A stretch of 44,270 nt of DNA from Marinilabiliaceae bacterium. Lineage in GTDB: Bacteria > Bacteroidota > Bacteroidia > Bacteroidales > Marinilabiliaceae. Below, in pieces: positions 15,425 through 24,803 of the stretch. The notes beneath the pieces are model-generated. The model did not search any database, was not told where the DNA came from, and was given only the letters and a program-made list of their open reading frames with translations. Every line of letters begins with the position of its first letter. Positions within the stretch are counted from its first letter, which is position 1. The stretch spans positions 1 to 44,270 of the forward strand of contig WRMI01000021.1 in assembly GCA_009777175.1 (NCBI GenBank), read 5' to 3'. The translations under genes were made by a program, and so were the position numbers.

Positions 15425-16639
15425 ATGAAAGAAAGTTTTATTTCAAGAGAAAAATACGTTGAGAAAATAGGAATGTTTATAGGTAAAAACATTATCAAGG
15501 TACTCACAGGTCAGCGGCGTGTGGGGAAAAGTTACATTTTGCTGCAGCTTATGGATGAAATAAGAAGTTCTATAGCAGGTGCAAATATCATTTATATAAA
15601 TCTCGAGTTAGAGAAATTTCGGCACTTAAAAAATTCACAAGTTTTTTATGATTATGTAATTAGTAATTTGGTAGAAAATGATGCATTAAATTATCTTTTT
15701 ATAGATGAGATTCAGGAAATTGCAGATTTTCAATATCCAATTCGTAGTTTGTTTGCCGAACAAAAATGTGATATTTTTATAACAGGAAGTAATGCATATA
15801 TTCTTTCGGGTGAATTGGCAACATTCCTTTCAGGTAGGTACATAAATTTTGAAATACACTCGTTGAGTTACAAAGAATTTCAACAATTTCATAAGTTAGA
15901 CAATTCGCAGCAAACAGTTGAAAAATATCTTACTTTCGGAGGACTTCCTTTTTTGAAAAATTTAGAATTATCAGAAAATCAGTCTTTTGAATATCTCAAA
16001 AATGTTTATTCTACAATTCTCTTAAAAGATGTTGTATCTCGAGAAAAAATACGGAATGTTGCTTTTTTGGAGAATTTAGTTGCGTATCTTGCTGATAATG
16101 TTGGCAGTTTGTTTTCAGCACTTAATATCAGTAAATATCTTAAAAGTCAGCGAATTGATATTTCAACGCAAGTTGTGATAAACTATTTACGGGCATTGAC
16201 TAATTCTTATTTTGTTCATAAAGTTGTCCGTTCTGATGTTGCTGGATTGAAAATTTTTGAAATTGGAGAAAAGTATTATTTTGAAGATTTAGGTTTGAGA
16301 AACCTTGTAAGTGGATTTTCGGTGGCAAAAGACATTGCAAAAATATTAGAAAACGCTGTATATTTGCATCTTATTCATTCTGGATATGATGTTTTTGTAG
16401 GAAAAATTGGAGATAAAGAAATTGATTTTATTGGTAAAAAAAATGGAACTAAAATTTATGTTCAGGTGTCTGTAACTATATTAGAAGAAAAAACTCGAGA
16501 ACGCGAATTATCAAGTCTAATGTTGGTTCAAGATAATTTTGCTAAATTCATTGTTACTTTAAATGATTTTCACCTTGGAAATAATCTAAAAGGGGTACAA
16601 TGCTTAAATATTAAAGAGTTTTTAGAAATGTCGATATGA
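15425..16639 (+). CDS. AAA-type ATPase with DUF4143 domain
   Basis: This 404-aa protein has Walker A VLTGQRRVGKSYILLQL (near residue 28) and Walker B LFIDEIQEI. A C-terminal DUF4143 region ends in GDKEIDFIGKKNGTKIYVQVS, whose E-(I)D...VQV pattern resembles a degenerate PD-(D/E)xK fold. This family (AAA_14 + DUF4143) is abundant and patchily distributed in Bacteroidota and archaea. Its biological role is not established; links to mobile elements or defence have been discussed but not shown. It stands alone behind a remarkable tandem palindromic promoter region. Confidence 0.88.
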   Translation: MKESFISREKYVEKIGMFIGKNIIKVLTGQRRVGKSYILLQLMDEIRSSIAGANIIYINLELEKFRHLKNSQVFYDYVISNLVENDALNYLFIDEIQEIADFQYPIRSLFAEQKCDIFITGSNAYILSGELATFLSGRYINFEIHSLSYKEFQQFHKLDNSQQTVEKYLTFGGLPFLKNLELSENQSFEYLKNVYSTILLKDVVSREKIRNVAFLENLVAYLADNVGSLFSALNISKYLKSQRIDISTQVVINYLRALTNSYFVHKVVRSDVAGLKIFEIGEKYYFEDLGLRNLVSGFSVAKDIAKILENAVYLHLIHSGYDVFVGKIGDKEIDFIGKKNGTKIYVQVSVTILEEKTRERELSSLMLVQDNFAKFIVTLNDFHLGNNLKGVQCLNIKEFLEMSI

Positions 16640-16669
16640 AAATATTTAATATTCAGACAATTATATTTT

Positions 16670-19600
16670 TCATTTATCCTCTTTCCTCCTAACAAAATAG
16701 TTCTTATATTTTCTAATTAAGTCTCCAAATTTGTTATATTCTTCTCGAAACGAGAGTCCTACTCCTTGTTTATATGGCGATGTTTCATAAATTAGATATT
16801 CATTAGAATGAGTGTATGCTTTTGCACGAATTGTACCCGAACGGTTAAGTTTTACGTCAATGTCAAAATCGCCAATCATTTTGCTTGCGTTGTTAGCCAA
16901 ATATTTTCCGTAGCCAACGTTTGTGTTAAGTGTAACGCGGTTGTTAAGAATTTGAGTAGAAAGAGCAAGTTCAAATTCTTCGCTTGTGAGGTCGTCTCCC
17001 ATTCGGTATGAAACTCCCACGTCTAATTCGCTAATTGTTGATACCCAACGACTTAATTGAGACATTAACATATCGGCTGTTGTTGCAAACAACGCCATTT
17101 CGTTTCTGGTTTGAGATTGAGACGCATCAGAACGCATATATTCGGGAGTATAAAAACTGTTAAACAATAACAGCGATATAACTTGCCGATTCATCTCCTC
17201 GTCGGATGTAATAAAACTTCTGATAAATGTTTCAGTAGATTCGTCTAAGTCGGGTGCTTGGATGTCAAATTTTATAATTGGTTGTCTCAGATTTTCGGAT
17301 AAAATAAGGTTACAATTAATTGGCACTCTGCGTCTTGTGTGCTCATTAGTTTGCGTATCTCCGTAGAGGTCGCTCAAAGATGCTTTTGCTTTATAAACTG
17401 CTGTCAGATTAATAGTAGCATTTTGCGGGTCTCCTTGCCAACGCAGCGTTCCACCCTGATTTATAGTAAATTTTCTGTTAATAAGATTTTGCAATGAAAA
17501 AAAGTATTCACCCTGTTCTATTGTATAATCGCCGTAGAGCCTAATATTACTAGATCTATCAATTCGAATTTGGATATTTCCTGCACCTGTTCCTTTTAGG
17601 ATATCGCCGAGACGTTCATCGAAAATAATTTGTATTTCCGCATCGGGCGTAACTTCTACGTCAAGGTCGATTTTTAGACCTGATACTTCTTCTACATTTT
17701 GTAGTTTTTCATTTGATTTTTCGGTCGGAATATCTGACATAAAATGGACAAAGCCGCTTTCCATGGCAGTTTCACTGCCCTTCATTGGAATAAAAAATTT
17801 CGAATTAGGTCGTGTTCGGGCGTTAATAACAAGATTTGCGTTGTCGGTTGTTCCTGTAACGTGCATTGCGCCTGTTCCGTAAAGCGTGCCGTAATATAAT
17901 GGATTTTCTCTATAAGTTGTATTCATAAGCAGCATATTGTCGGCTTCTAAATGAAGGTTAAATTCCAAATTTTTGAAACTACTATGCTGAATTGAGCCGT
18001 AAAATTTTCCTTTATGACCTCGTTTATCGTTCACAGTCATATTGTTAAAACGTATTTCATTTTGTAAAAATGTAACAGAATCGGTAAGTGTGTATGTCAT
18101 ATTCAAAAGGTCTACTTTAAAGTCGCCGTCGTTCAGTTTTACTTTTCCTGTCAGAAATGGTTTTTTAATGGGACCTGAGAAAAACATTTCACCCGTTGCT
18201 GTTCCTGTAATGTTCTGTAAAACCTTTTGTAAAAATGGATTAAGAAACGCAATACTAAGACTATCTATATCCATAGCAAGGTCAACATTTTGATTTTTAG
18301 GATAATAATATCCTGCACCAATAATTTGCGCATTCCCTTTGGATGTAAGTGCAGTTGTGAGTGAAAGTGCATCAATATCTTTATTCCACGAACTATTTAC
18401 CCAAAAACAACCCATCTCGGCGCGATTAAAAATAAAATCATCAATCCTAATATTTGCTGAGATTAAAGGACTTTGAAAATAATTTTGCATATTAATTTCG
18501 CCGTTAATTATTCCAGCGAATGAGAGGTTACGAAACTGATTATCAGGTAATAACCTGTTTAGGTCGAAATTTTTGAACATCAATTTGATATTGTCGTCAG
18601 TTTCTTTATCTTGAAATCCGTCTAAGGTAATAAATCTATTATTGCTTTCAATACCAAACTCTTTGACCTCGAAACCCTTAGCGTGAAACAAAAGTTCAGA
18701 TTTTTTTACATTCCATAAAGAATCTGCAAAAAAGATTTCTGACGGTTCAATTTTAACCTTCATAATTCGCTCGTTTTCAGAATTTTGCCCGAATGTTATA
18801 TCAGAATATAATGCTCCGCTATAATTAGGACTGCCCAAATTATTCCAAAATAAATTAGTCAAAATTGTGTCGTTATACGCTATTTGATTGATTGACACGT
18901 TATTAATTGCTGCAAAATTACCCACCGACAACCTTGCTAATTTTGTTGTTGATGTCAATGTTTGTTCGTTATTTCCGCTAATTTCGATGCCAATGCTTTG
19001 TGTTTCAATGTTTTTGTAACGAAAATGATTAAGTTCGCCAACAACATCAAATTTATTCTCTTTTGAATTAAATTTTCCTTGAATGGTACCGCTATTTGAA
19101 ATTGAAATATCGGGGAAAAATAGGGATACAATTGGGTTAATTTCCTTTAATCTAATGTTAAATTCAAAGTTGTGCGGGGTAAAATTTTTGGCTGTTGGAA
19201 TATTTTTTTTAGGATTTGCCGAAGGCACGTATTTATCTATGTACTCGCCAATAAAATGATTAAGACTTTGTAAATTAAAATCACCTTCCATTTCCCCTTC
19301 GGCAATATTAGATTCTAAAGTAAATTTTTTCCCTTTTCCTGTTTTAAAGGATTTAAGGGTCAACATATCAAGTTCAATTTCAGTATCAGGAGTGAGAAGT
19401 AGTCCGTTTTGAATATTAATTTCGCCCGCCAAATCATTAAACTGCATACCTTCCAAATTTGTTTCGATAGTAATTGTCAAAACGCTGTTCTCTAAAAATG
19501 GAACAAGATTTAACTTGTCAAGGTGCGCATTTTCGATGGTTGCTAAGAAGTTAAAACGGGGTATTTTTTCGGACATATCAACTTTTCCAAGAAAATTAAG

Positions 19601-21100
19601 TTGTCCGTTTGGGTCGTCTAATTTGAGAAATCCATCAAATTTACGGTTAGTTAGTAATCCGTTCATTACTATGTTATTGTATTGGTATTGGTTAAAATCG
19701 AATGCCGAAATATCGCCCGCAACAAATGCAAAATAATCTTCCAAAGATGTATAATTTCCGTTTATTTCAATATCAAAAGATATTTTGTCAAAACCTGAAT
19801 TTTCATTAACCATAAGAGAGCCGATTTTGAAATCTTTTGTTTTAGCCATTCCACTGAATATCACATTTTTGTCGTCTTTAATTTTAATTCCAAGGTCGGT
19901 ATTAATTTTTCCGAGATTGGTTTCAAAAAGTCCGAATGCAACAATATCGTCAAAATAACCGGAATAATTTCCTTTATAGTGTACTATTCCGAGGTTTTTC
20001 AAGAATGGGGGGATTCTCGATTTTGAATAGTCATTGCCCCAAAAAAATTGTTCTATCTCGTCTATTGATATCTGCATAGTTTTGACATCCAAATAGATAA
20101 ATGCTTCTTTTAAATCGGTTAAATTGCTGATGTCAAAATTTGCCGTTAAATTTGATATTTCTCCAAAACCAATACTGATGTCGTTTCCTTTGATATTATC
20201 CGATGAACCGTTGATTGTACCCGAAAAAGAGAGTGGTAATTTGGGTTCGATAAAATCGGCATAAAATAATTTTATATCTGCTGCCCCTACCATTAATTGA
20301 GTGATTTCGATTTTAAAAGAAGTTTTTGGACTTAATGTATCCGATTTCTCTGTTTGAATTTCAAAACAAGCGAGGTCAAAAGTTGAATTGTTTGTCCGAA
20401 AAAATAATCGGTCAATTTTTAAAGTATCTGAACTTAATACAATTTTCGAACTGAAATCTTTTATTCTTAATCCAACATTTTCATCTGCTGATAAACTGTT
20501 AATTATTACTGAATTAGAGTGTAAATCGCTAAAAATATCTAAATCTAGAATTAAGTTTCTGAAAATCAGTGTGTCTGAAATAAATTTGTTATCTTCAAAC
20601 ATTTTAGTGTTTAAGGTCAGTTTGCCGTTCCGAATAAGTAATCCCTCCAAAGAGTAGTTCCACTTTTCTTGGTTGTCAATTTGTGATAAAGCCCTGATTA
20701 TAAACTCATAATTCATTTCGTCTTCATGTCGTATCAAATTAATTTCGGGATAATCCAAAACAATTTTACCTAAAGCGACACTCTTTTTTCTGAATGAAAA
20801 TTTGTCTATTCCTGTTCTTAATTCTTTTGTGAAAAAGAGGATGTTTTCATTTTGGTCACAAACCAAAAAATCAGTAAGCACAATGCCCGTAAAAGGCGAA
20901 ATAATTATCCTATCTATTGAAACTGTTGCTTCTAAATCGTAAGAAAGCCTCTCAATTACGCGGTTCGCTAAATATGTCTGAATAGGCGGAAGTAACAGTA
21001 CCAAAGAAATTAATGATGGAAAAATTACTCCAACAAGAAATAGACAAAGTAGCACTTTGTAAATATTCTTTAAATATTTTTTTATTGTTTTAAACTTCAT
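16670..21100 (-). CDS. tamB: TamB/DUF490-type translocation and assembly module protein
   Basis: This 1476-aa protein has a single N-terminal membrane anchor (residues 14-37, followed by PPIQTYLANRVIERLSYDL, typical of the family). A very long beta-rich periplasmic region and a C-terminal TamB domain follow. The conserved C-terminal part includes GTGAGNIQIRIDRSSNIRLYGDYTI... and the DLDESTETFIRSFITSDEEMN stretch. TamB relatives bridge the inner and outer membranes, in transport of lipids or assembly of outer membrane proteins. The length is normal for Bacteroidota. Its start overlaps the end of the XRE-type regulator gene by 11 nt, so the two are probably co-transcribed and translationally coupled. 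The usual neighbour tsaD is not seen in this window. Confidence 0.93.
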   Translation of the reverse strand: MKFKTIKKYLKNIYKVLLCLFLVGVIFPSLISLVLLLPPIQTYLANRVIERLSYDLEATVSIDRIIISPFTGIVLTDFLVCDQNENILFFTKELRTGIDKFSFRKKSVALGKIVLDYPEINLIRHEDEMNYEFIIRALSQIDNQEKWNYSLEGLLIRNGKLTLNTKMFEDNKFISDTLIFRNLILDLDIFSDLHSNSVIINSLSADENVGLRIKDFSSKIVLSSDTLKIDRLFFRTNNSTFDLACFEIQTEKSDTLSPKTSFKIEITQLMVGAADIKLFYADFIEPKLPLSFSGTINGSSDNIKGNDISIGFGEISNLTANFDISNLTDLKEAFIYLDVKTMQISIDEIEQFFWGNDYSKSRIPPFLKNLGIVHYKGNYSGYFDDIVAFGLFETNLGKINTDLGIKIKDDKNVIFSGMAKTKDFKIGSLMVNENSGFDKISFDIEINGNYTSLEDYFAFVAGDISAFDFNQYQYNNIVMNGLLTNRKFDGFLKLDDPNGQLNFLGKVDMSEKIPRFNFLATIENAHLDKLNLVPFLENSVLTITIETNLEGMQFNDLAGEINIQNGLLLTPDTEIELDMLTLKSFKTGKGKKFTLESNIAEGEMEGDFNLQSLNHFIGEYIDKYVPSANPKKNIPTAKNFTPHNFEFNIRLKEINPIVSLFFPDISISNSGTIQGKFNSKENKFDVVGELNHFRYKNIETQSIGIEISGNNEQTLTSTTKLARLSVGNFAAINNVSINQIAYNDTILTNLFWNNLGSPNYSGALYSDITFGQNSENERIMKVKIEPSEIFFADSLWNVKKSELLFHAKGFEVKEFGIESNNRFITLDGFQDKETDDNIKLMFKNFDLNRLLPDNQFRNLSFAGIINGEINMQNYFQSPLISANIRIDDFIFNRAEMGCFWVNSSWNKDIDALSLTTALTSKGNAQIIGAGYYYPKNQNVDLAMDIDSLSIAFLNPFLQKVLQNITGTATGEMFFSGPIKKPFLTGKVKLNDGDFKVDLLNMTYTLTDSVTFLQNEIRFNNMTVNDKRGHKGKFYGSIQHSSFKNLEFNLHLEADNMLLMNTTYRENPLYYGTLYGTGAMHVTGTTDNANLVINARTRPNSKFFIPMKGSETAMESGFVHFMSDIPTEKSNEKLQNVEEVSGLKIDLDVEVTPDAEIQIIFDERLGDILKGTGAGNIQIRIDRSSNIRLYGDYTIEQGEYFFSLQNLINRKFTINQGGTLRWQGDPQNATINLTAVYKAKASLSDLYGDTQTNEHTRRRVPINCNLILSENLRQPIIKFDIQAPDLDESTETFIRSFITSDEEMNRQVISLLLFNSFYTPEYMRSDASQSQTRNEMALFATTADMLMSQLSRWVSTISELDVGVSYRMGDDLTSEEFELALSTQILNNRVTLNTNVGYGKYLANNASKMIGDFDIDVKLNRSGTIRAKAYTHSNEYLIYETSPYKQGVGLSFREEYNKFGDLIRKYKNYFVRRKEDK

Positions 21101-21500
21101 TCGATACTATTCTCCGCAAAAAAAGAACTTCTTCTTCAAGATGTTTAATTTTTGATTCATAACTACTTATAAGTTTTTGTGAAAGGTCTTTATTTTCCTG
21201 ATAATAATTTTCAAACTCTTGATGCCCAATAAAAGTTCCCGTAGCACTATTTTGTTGATGATATTCGCGGTTAGATTTTTCATCAAGTAATTCAAGAGTG
21301 GTAACTTTAAGAATTTTTGCTATTTGTAGGAACTTTTCCAAGCTAAGTTTTGTCTGATTAAATTCAATTTTTCTGTAAGCAGATTCTGAAATTTCCAATT
21401 CAACTGCCATATTATCAAGAGAATAGCCTCTCTGTTTACGAATCTGAACGATTCGACCCAAAATATTTTCGACTTTTCCCGATATGTCAACCTTTTCCAT
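21090..21500 (-). CDS. XRE-family transcriptional regulator
   Basis: This 136-aa protein has an N-terminal helix-turn-helix (VQIRKQRGYSLDNMAVELEI, then SESAYRKIEFNQTKLSLEKF, residues ~15-58). A linker follows, then a coiled-coil-like C-terminus (residues ~95-130, rich in Glu, Lys and Leu). The cro/C1-type domain binds DNA; the target is unknown. It is upstream of and overlapping tamB. Its own upstream region has a -7 box on the minus strand (21523-21530) and two copies of a 25-bp repeat, which are candidates for its operator. Confidence 0.88.
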   Translation of the reverse strand: MEKVDISGKVENILGRIVQIRKQRGYSLDNMAVELEISESAYRKIEFNQTKLSLEKFLQIAKILKVTTLELLDEKSNREYHQQNSATGTFIGHQEFENYYQENKDLSQKLISSYESKIKHLEEEVLFLRRIVSNEV

Positions 21501-21522
21501 AAATATAAATTAAAAATTTTCG

Positions 21523-21530
21523 CAAAAGTA
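21523..21530 (-). promoter_or_regulatory. Putative -7 box of the XRE-tamB unit
   Basis: The minus strand reads TACTTTTG (TAnnTTTG), about 22 nt before the XRE start codon. No clear -33 element is visible. Confidence 0.45.
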
Positions 21531-21555
21531 ATGTTTTTATTTTAAAAAGTGCAGA

Positions 21556-21716
21556 TTTTGACCGAAAAAAGAAAAAAAAGTTCATTTATTGAGACTATTT
21601 TTGTGAAAAATTTAATACGAAATAAGTATGAGAAAATTTCTATTTTTATTAATAGCAGAGATAGTTGTTTTAGCATCTATAAAAGTTGTGTTTTTGACCG
21701 AAAAAAGAAAAAAAAG
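21556..21716. repeat. Pair of perfect 25-bp direct repeats
   Basis: The 25-bp word starting TTTTGACCG and continuing as A6-G-A8-G occurs at 21556-21580 and again at 21692-21716, 136 bp apart, without mismatch. A shorter relative, CCCGAAAAAAGAAAA, occurs near 21814. The pair lies just upstream of the XRE regulator. Confidence 0.8.
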
Positions 21717-22571
21717 ATGAGAATTAAGCACTAATTTTGTGTAAATATTTTAAATAGAATTTATGCAGTGTTGTGATAAAATAAAAAATATTATCTTTTT
21801 TGGGGTCTCGCAAGCCCGAAAAAAGAAAATGCCCTCTTGCAGGCTATAAATGCATCGAGCAAATGATTTTTATTTATTAACCTTAAAACAAGAAAGGCGG
21901 GACAAAAATAGAAAAAAATTGATGAATTTATTATTTTTTCATCAAAAAACACAAAAAAAATTGTGTATTAAAAAATAATGTTCTTAATTTGCAGAATTAT
22001 TTGAAGAGGATTAAAACAGACAGAATAGCGATTACGCTTGATGTTTGTAAGGAAAAAGAAAGGCATCGTTTGCAAGGCTGCCGCAAAAAAGGCAAACCCC
22101 AAACAAAGCAAATGCACGAATAAACGTGCGAAAAATATAACATAGAGCTGATTGCTAAATGTTTTAAAAAATATATTTGACAAATTGTTGAACAAGAATA
22201 AAAAAAAGTAGAGAAAACTTAGTTTTTTGGAAACGGAATGGAAAATACCTTTTATGAAATAAAAGCAGGAAACAACGGACAACAACAGTTCCAAACATAG
22301 TTTACCTGTTATCATAAAAACTCCATGTGGAGTGTGCCTTAGGGTGCGGAACGATACAGAACGTGGAAAAGAGACATTCGGCAAACAAGTCATCAAGTTT
22401 GTGTGAAAAAAGTTTTTTTGGAAAGGATGGGCTTTTAACATACCGAACGGTATGGAAACCAGCAATACAAGCAAGGAAATCTTGTAGAAACGGAATAGTT
22501 TTTAATATAGCGTACCAGATGCAAAATAAAGTCCCAAGGGTATGGGCAAATTTATGATAAAATTTGAATTG
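21717..22571. other. Gene-free 0.85-kb region of unknown content
   Basis: No convincing gene is present. The only long minus-strand frame (21968-22474) has a Phe/Leu-rich, unstructured product and no family features. The region contains locally GC-richer patches amid AT-rich DNA. It has two perfect small hairpins: GCACG-6 nt-CGTGC at 22114-22129 and CATACCG-AA-CGGTATG at 22439-22454. It could be a decayed element, a structured RNA or a long 5' UTR for the lipoprotein operon. I cannot decide from sequence. Confidence 0.5.
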
Positions 22572-23471
22572 ATGTCAAAAATAACAAAATTGAGTTTGAC
22601 ATTTATCTTGTTAGCAACAATTATTATTACAGGATGTAAAAGCGAAACCGAGAGACTGAATTCATTAGATGACTTAAATGAATTATCTATTGGATTAAAA
22701 TCCGGCGGAGCCGTTTTGATGGAAATTTCATACGATATAACTACTAGTCAGTGGTATGAGTATGATATTGCGGAATTAACAGATATCGATATCGCTCATT
22801 TAAATCCAAGCGAAGAAAAACAAAGGATTGAGATGTACTTGATGTTCGACGGAACTGTTAATATGAGTATTGAAGAGATGGATTTTGAGAGGACAATAAT
22901 AATTCCCCACGAAATTGAACCCAATGATGTACCCAGAATAACAAGAACTGAAATCATTGGAAACAATCTTTATTTTTACAACAGCAATCGACAGATGGTC
23001 GGAATGCAATCTGCTGAGATGCCCAGACACAATGACTTGGCTGACAGGATAATGCAAATGGGAGATAGGTTTAGTTCTGAAACGTTAAATGATGCCTTTG
23101 CAACTATGAAAGGCGAAATTTTTAACGAGGCTGTTGATCAAATGATTGCCGAAGCCGATGCAAGTGGACAACTATTACAGCATGACGATAATTATGCAAC
23201 GGTAAGGACAATATTAGCCGATGAAGTACATGGTGCTGTCGGATCCGCTGTTATGATTATTGATATGAGTATCAAAAAAGTAGTGGCATGTGTATTATAT
23301 GATGAACAGGACAAAGGAATCTTTCGCACATATTACAATTATGGAGATGAAAATTCTCAAATACTAAAAGCAACACTGACTGAGCAAATCATAGAGTTAC
23401 CCTCAGGCGCAAAAGTATGGCAGATAACCTGTTCGAACTACGAGAATGTTAAATATAAATTAATAAATTAA
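22572..23471 (+). CDS. Lipoprotein of unknown function
   Basis: This 299-aa protein begins MSKITKLSLTFILLATIIIT followed by the lipobox Cys, then KSETERLNS. The ATG at 22572 is chosen because it gives a compact signal peptide; in-frame ATGs at 22542 and 22554 would lengthen it awkwardly. The mature protein is acidic with alternating predicted strands and one helix-rich block (FNEAVDQMIAEADASGQ). I recognise no domain. It is the first gene of a three-gene operon of exported proteins, 5 nt before a secreted alpha/beta hydrolase. A role as partner, chaperone or immunity protein of the hydrolase is inference from position only. Confidence 0.8.
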   Translation: MSKITKLSLTFILLATIIITGCKSETERLNSLDDLNELSIGLKSGGAVLMEISYDITTSQWYEYDIAELTDIDIAHLNPSEEKQRIEMYLMFDGTVNMSIEEMDFERTIIIPHEIEPNDVPRITRTEIIGNNLYFYNSNRQMVGMQSAEMPRHNDLADRIMQMGDRFSSETLNDAFATMKGEIFNEAVDQMIAEADASGQLLQHDDNYATVRTILADEVHGAVGSAVMIIDMSIKKVVACVLYDEQDKGIFRTYYNYGDENSQILKATLTEQIIELPSGAKVWQITCSNYENVKYKLIN

Positions 23472-23476
23472 ACGAA

Positions 23477-24793
23477 ATGAAAAATAAAATGATCGTGTTT
23501 ATGTTAATTCTGTTTGTAATGCCTAAATTAACGGCATTTTCGCAAAACAGAAATGTAGTATGGGTGCATGGTTTGGGCGGTGATGGCACAGCATGGCAAC
23601 ATTATGCCACAATTTTTGAAAATGAAAGAAAAATTGTCAGTACCCGACCTACTTACACCACTACCAGCGGGTTGTCACCAGCAGCAACCCAGTTAATGAA
23701 TTCATGGACAAACACAACATCCACTAATATTGGAATAGGACACAGTATGGGAGGAGTTGTGATACGTGAAGTGGATAGAATTACTAATTCAAACGAAAAA
23801 AGATTTGGAGGTTTTATTACAATTGCATCGCCAAATTATGGTGCGCCGATATCAGCGAACGTTTTAAATGGAAACGCAAATAGCGTGATAGCAACAGCCA
23901 TGGATAAATTGGGAGCCGGACCTTTATCTGAATTTTTTATTCAAATAGGGTTACCTTGGACTATCATTTCAGGATGGACAACAACTCAAGTGACAAATCT
24001 TATTTTAAACAATGTTGCATTTATGAGTTCCGCCACTAACAATTCCCTAAAAGAAGGAAGCACTCCGATGACAACGCTAAATAATTTTAATTCTACGGCT
24101 TATAAAATTTCGATTATAGCCGAAGAAACAACTCCTGTTCATTGGAGAATGGCTGGTTCTATGTTTTATGGCGCAAACTCTGGTAATACACCTGGGGATG
24201 AAAAAATGGTTCAAGTGGCTAATGAAATCAGAGGTGTCTACAACAGCAGGTATAATTCCCACAAAGCATATGATAAAGAATTAAATTGGATTTTAGACCC
24301 TGTTGGTACTGCATTACACGTTTTCCTTGCTAACGAATGGAAAAAGGGAAGAGATTGGATGGACCAAAGCGAAACTATCTGGAAATCTTTAATTAAAGCG
24401 ACCCAATCAGTTACAACATACGAATGGAAATGGGTTGCCAAGAAAAAGGATTGTGGTAAACCATATTTACCACCAAAACTTCCTCACCAAGGTGATGAAG
24501 ATCCGCTTCTACCACCAAAGGGTACTTTATGTTGGGAGTGGGAATGGAAACTAGTTCCCGTTACTGTTACAACTCATCACAAAAGCGATGGCTTGCTTCC
24601 CGTTTATGTACAAGAATTAAAAGGCGCATCTGGTAGTAACCGTTATGTTATTGACCACGCTAACCACATGGAACTCAAAAACATGAGTTATAGCAAAAAA
24701 CCGAACGGGCAAGCGTATGATGGAACGAGGAATACGCTGAACGCTATTTTTAATAGAAGTGATTGGTTTAAAACCGATAAAAAAAATAATTAA
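23477..24793 (+). CDS. Secreted alpha/beta-hydrolase (PGAP1/lipase-like)
   Basis: This 438-aa protein has a cleavable signal peptide (about residues 1-22, ending AFSQ). The hydrolase fold is clear: VVWVHGLGGDGTAW supplies the oxyanion hole, and GIGHSMGGVVIREVD is the nucleophile elbow with catalytic Ser (near residue 95). The likely acid and His are late, around SDGLLPVY and IDHANHMELKN. This pattern fits triacylglycerol lipase/PGAP1-like esterases. An unusual insert has two Trp/Glu-rich strands (YEWKWVAKKKDC and LCWEWEWKLVPVTV) around a Pro-rich linker PYLPPKLPHQGDEDPLLPPK. No T9SS sorting domain is present. It lies between two lipoprotein genes with gaps of 5 and 10 nt. Confidence 0.85.
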   Translation: MKNKMIVFMLILFVMPKLTAFSQNRNVVWVHGLGGDGTAWQHYATIFENERKIVSTRPTYTTTSGLSPAATQLMNSWTNTTSTNIGIGHSMGGVVIREVDRITNSNEKRFGGFITIASPNYGAPISANVLNGNANSVIATAMDKLGAGPLSEFFIQIGLPWTIISGWTTTQVTNLILNNVAFMSSATNNSLKEGSTPMTTLNNFNSTAYKISIIAEETTPVHWRMAGSMFYGANSGNTPGDEKMVQVANEIRGVYNSRYNSHKAYDKELNWILDPVGTALHVFLANEWKKGRDWMDQSETIWKSLIKATQSVTTYEWKWVAKKKDCGKPYLPPKLPHQGDEDPLLPPKGTLCWEWEWKLVPVTVTTHHKSDGLLPVYVQELKGASGSNRYVIDHANHMELKNMSYSKKPNGQAYDGTRNTLNAIFNRSDWFKTDKKNN

Positions 24794-24803
24794 TTATTTA
24801 ATT

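Noticed and set aside
21968-22474. Minus-strand 168-codon frame with a hydrophobic product
   Set aside because: It has no family, no plausible promoter or start, and its Phe/Leu richness follows from A-rich DNA on the other strand.
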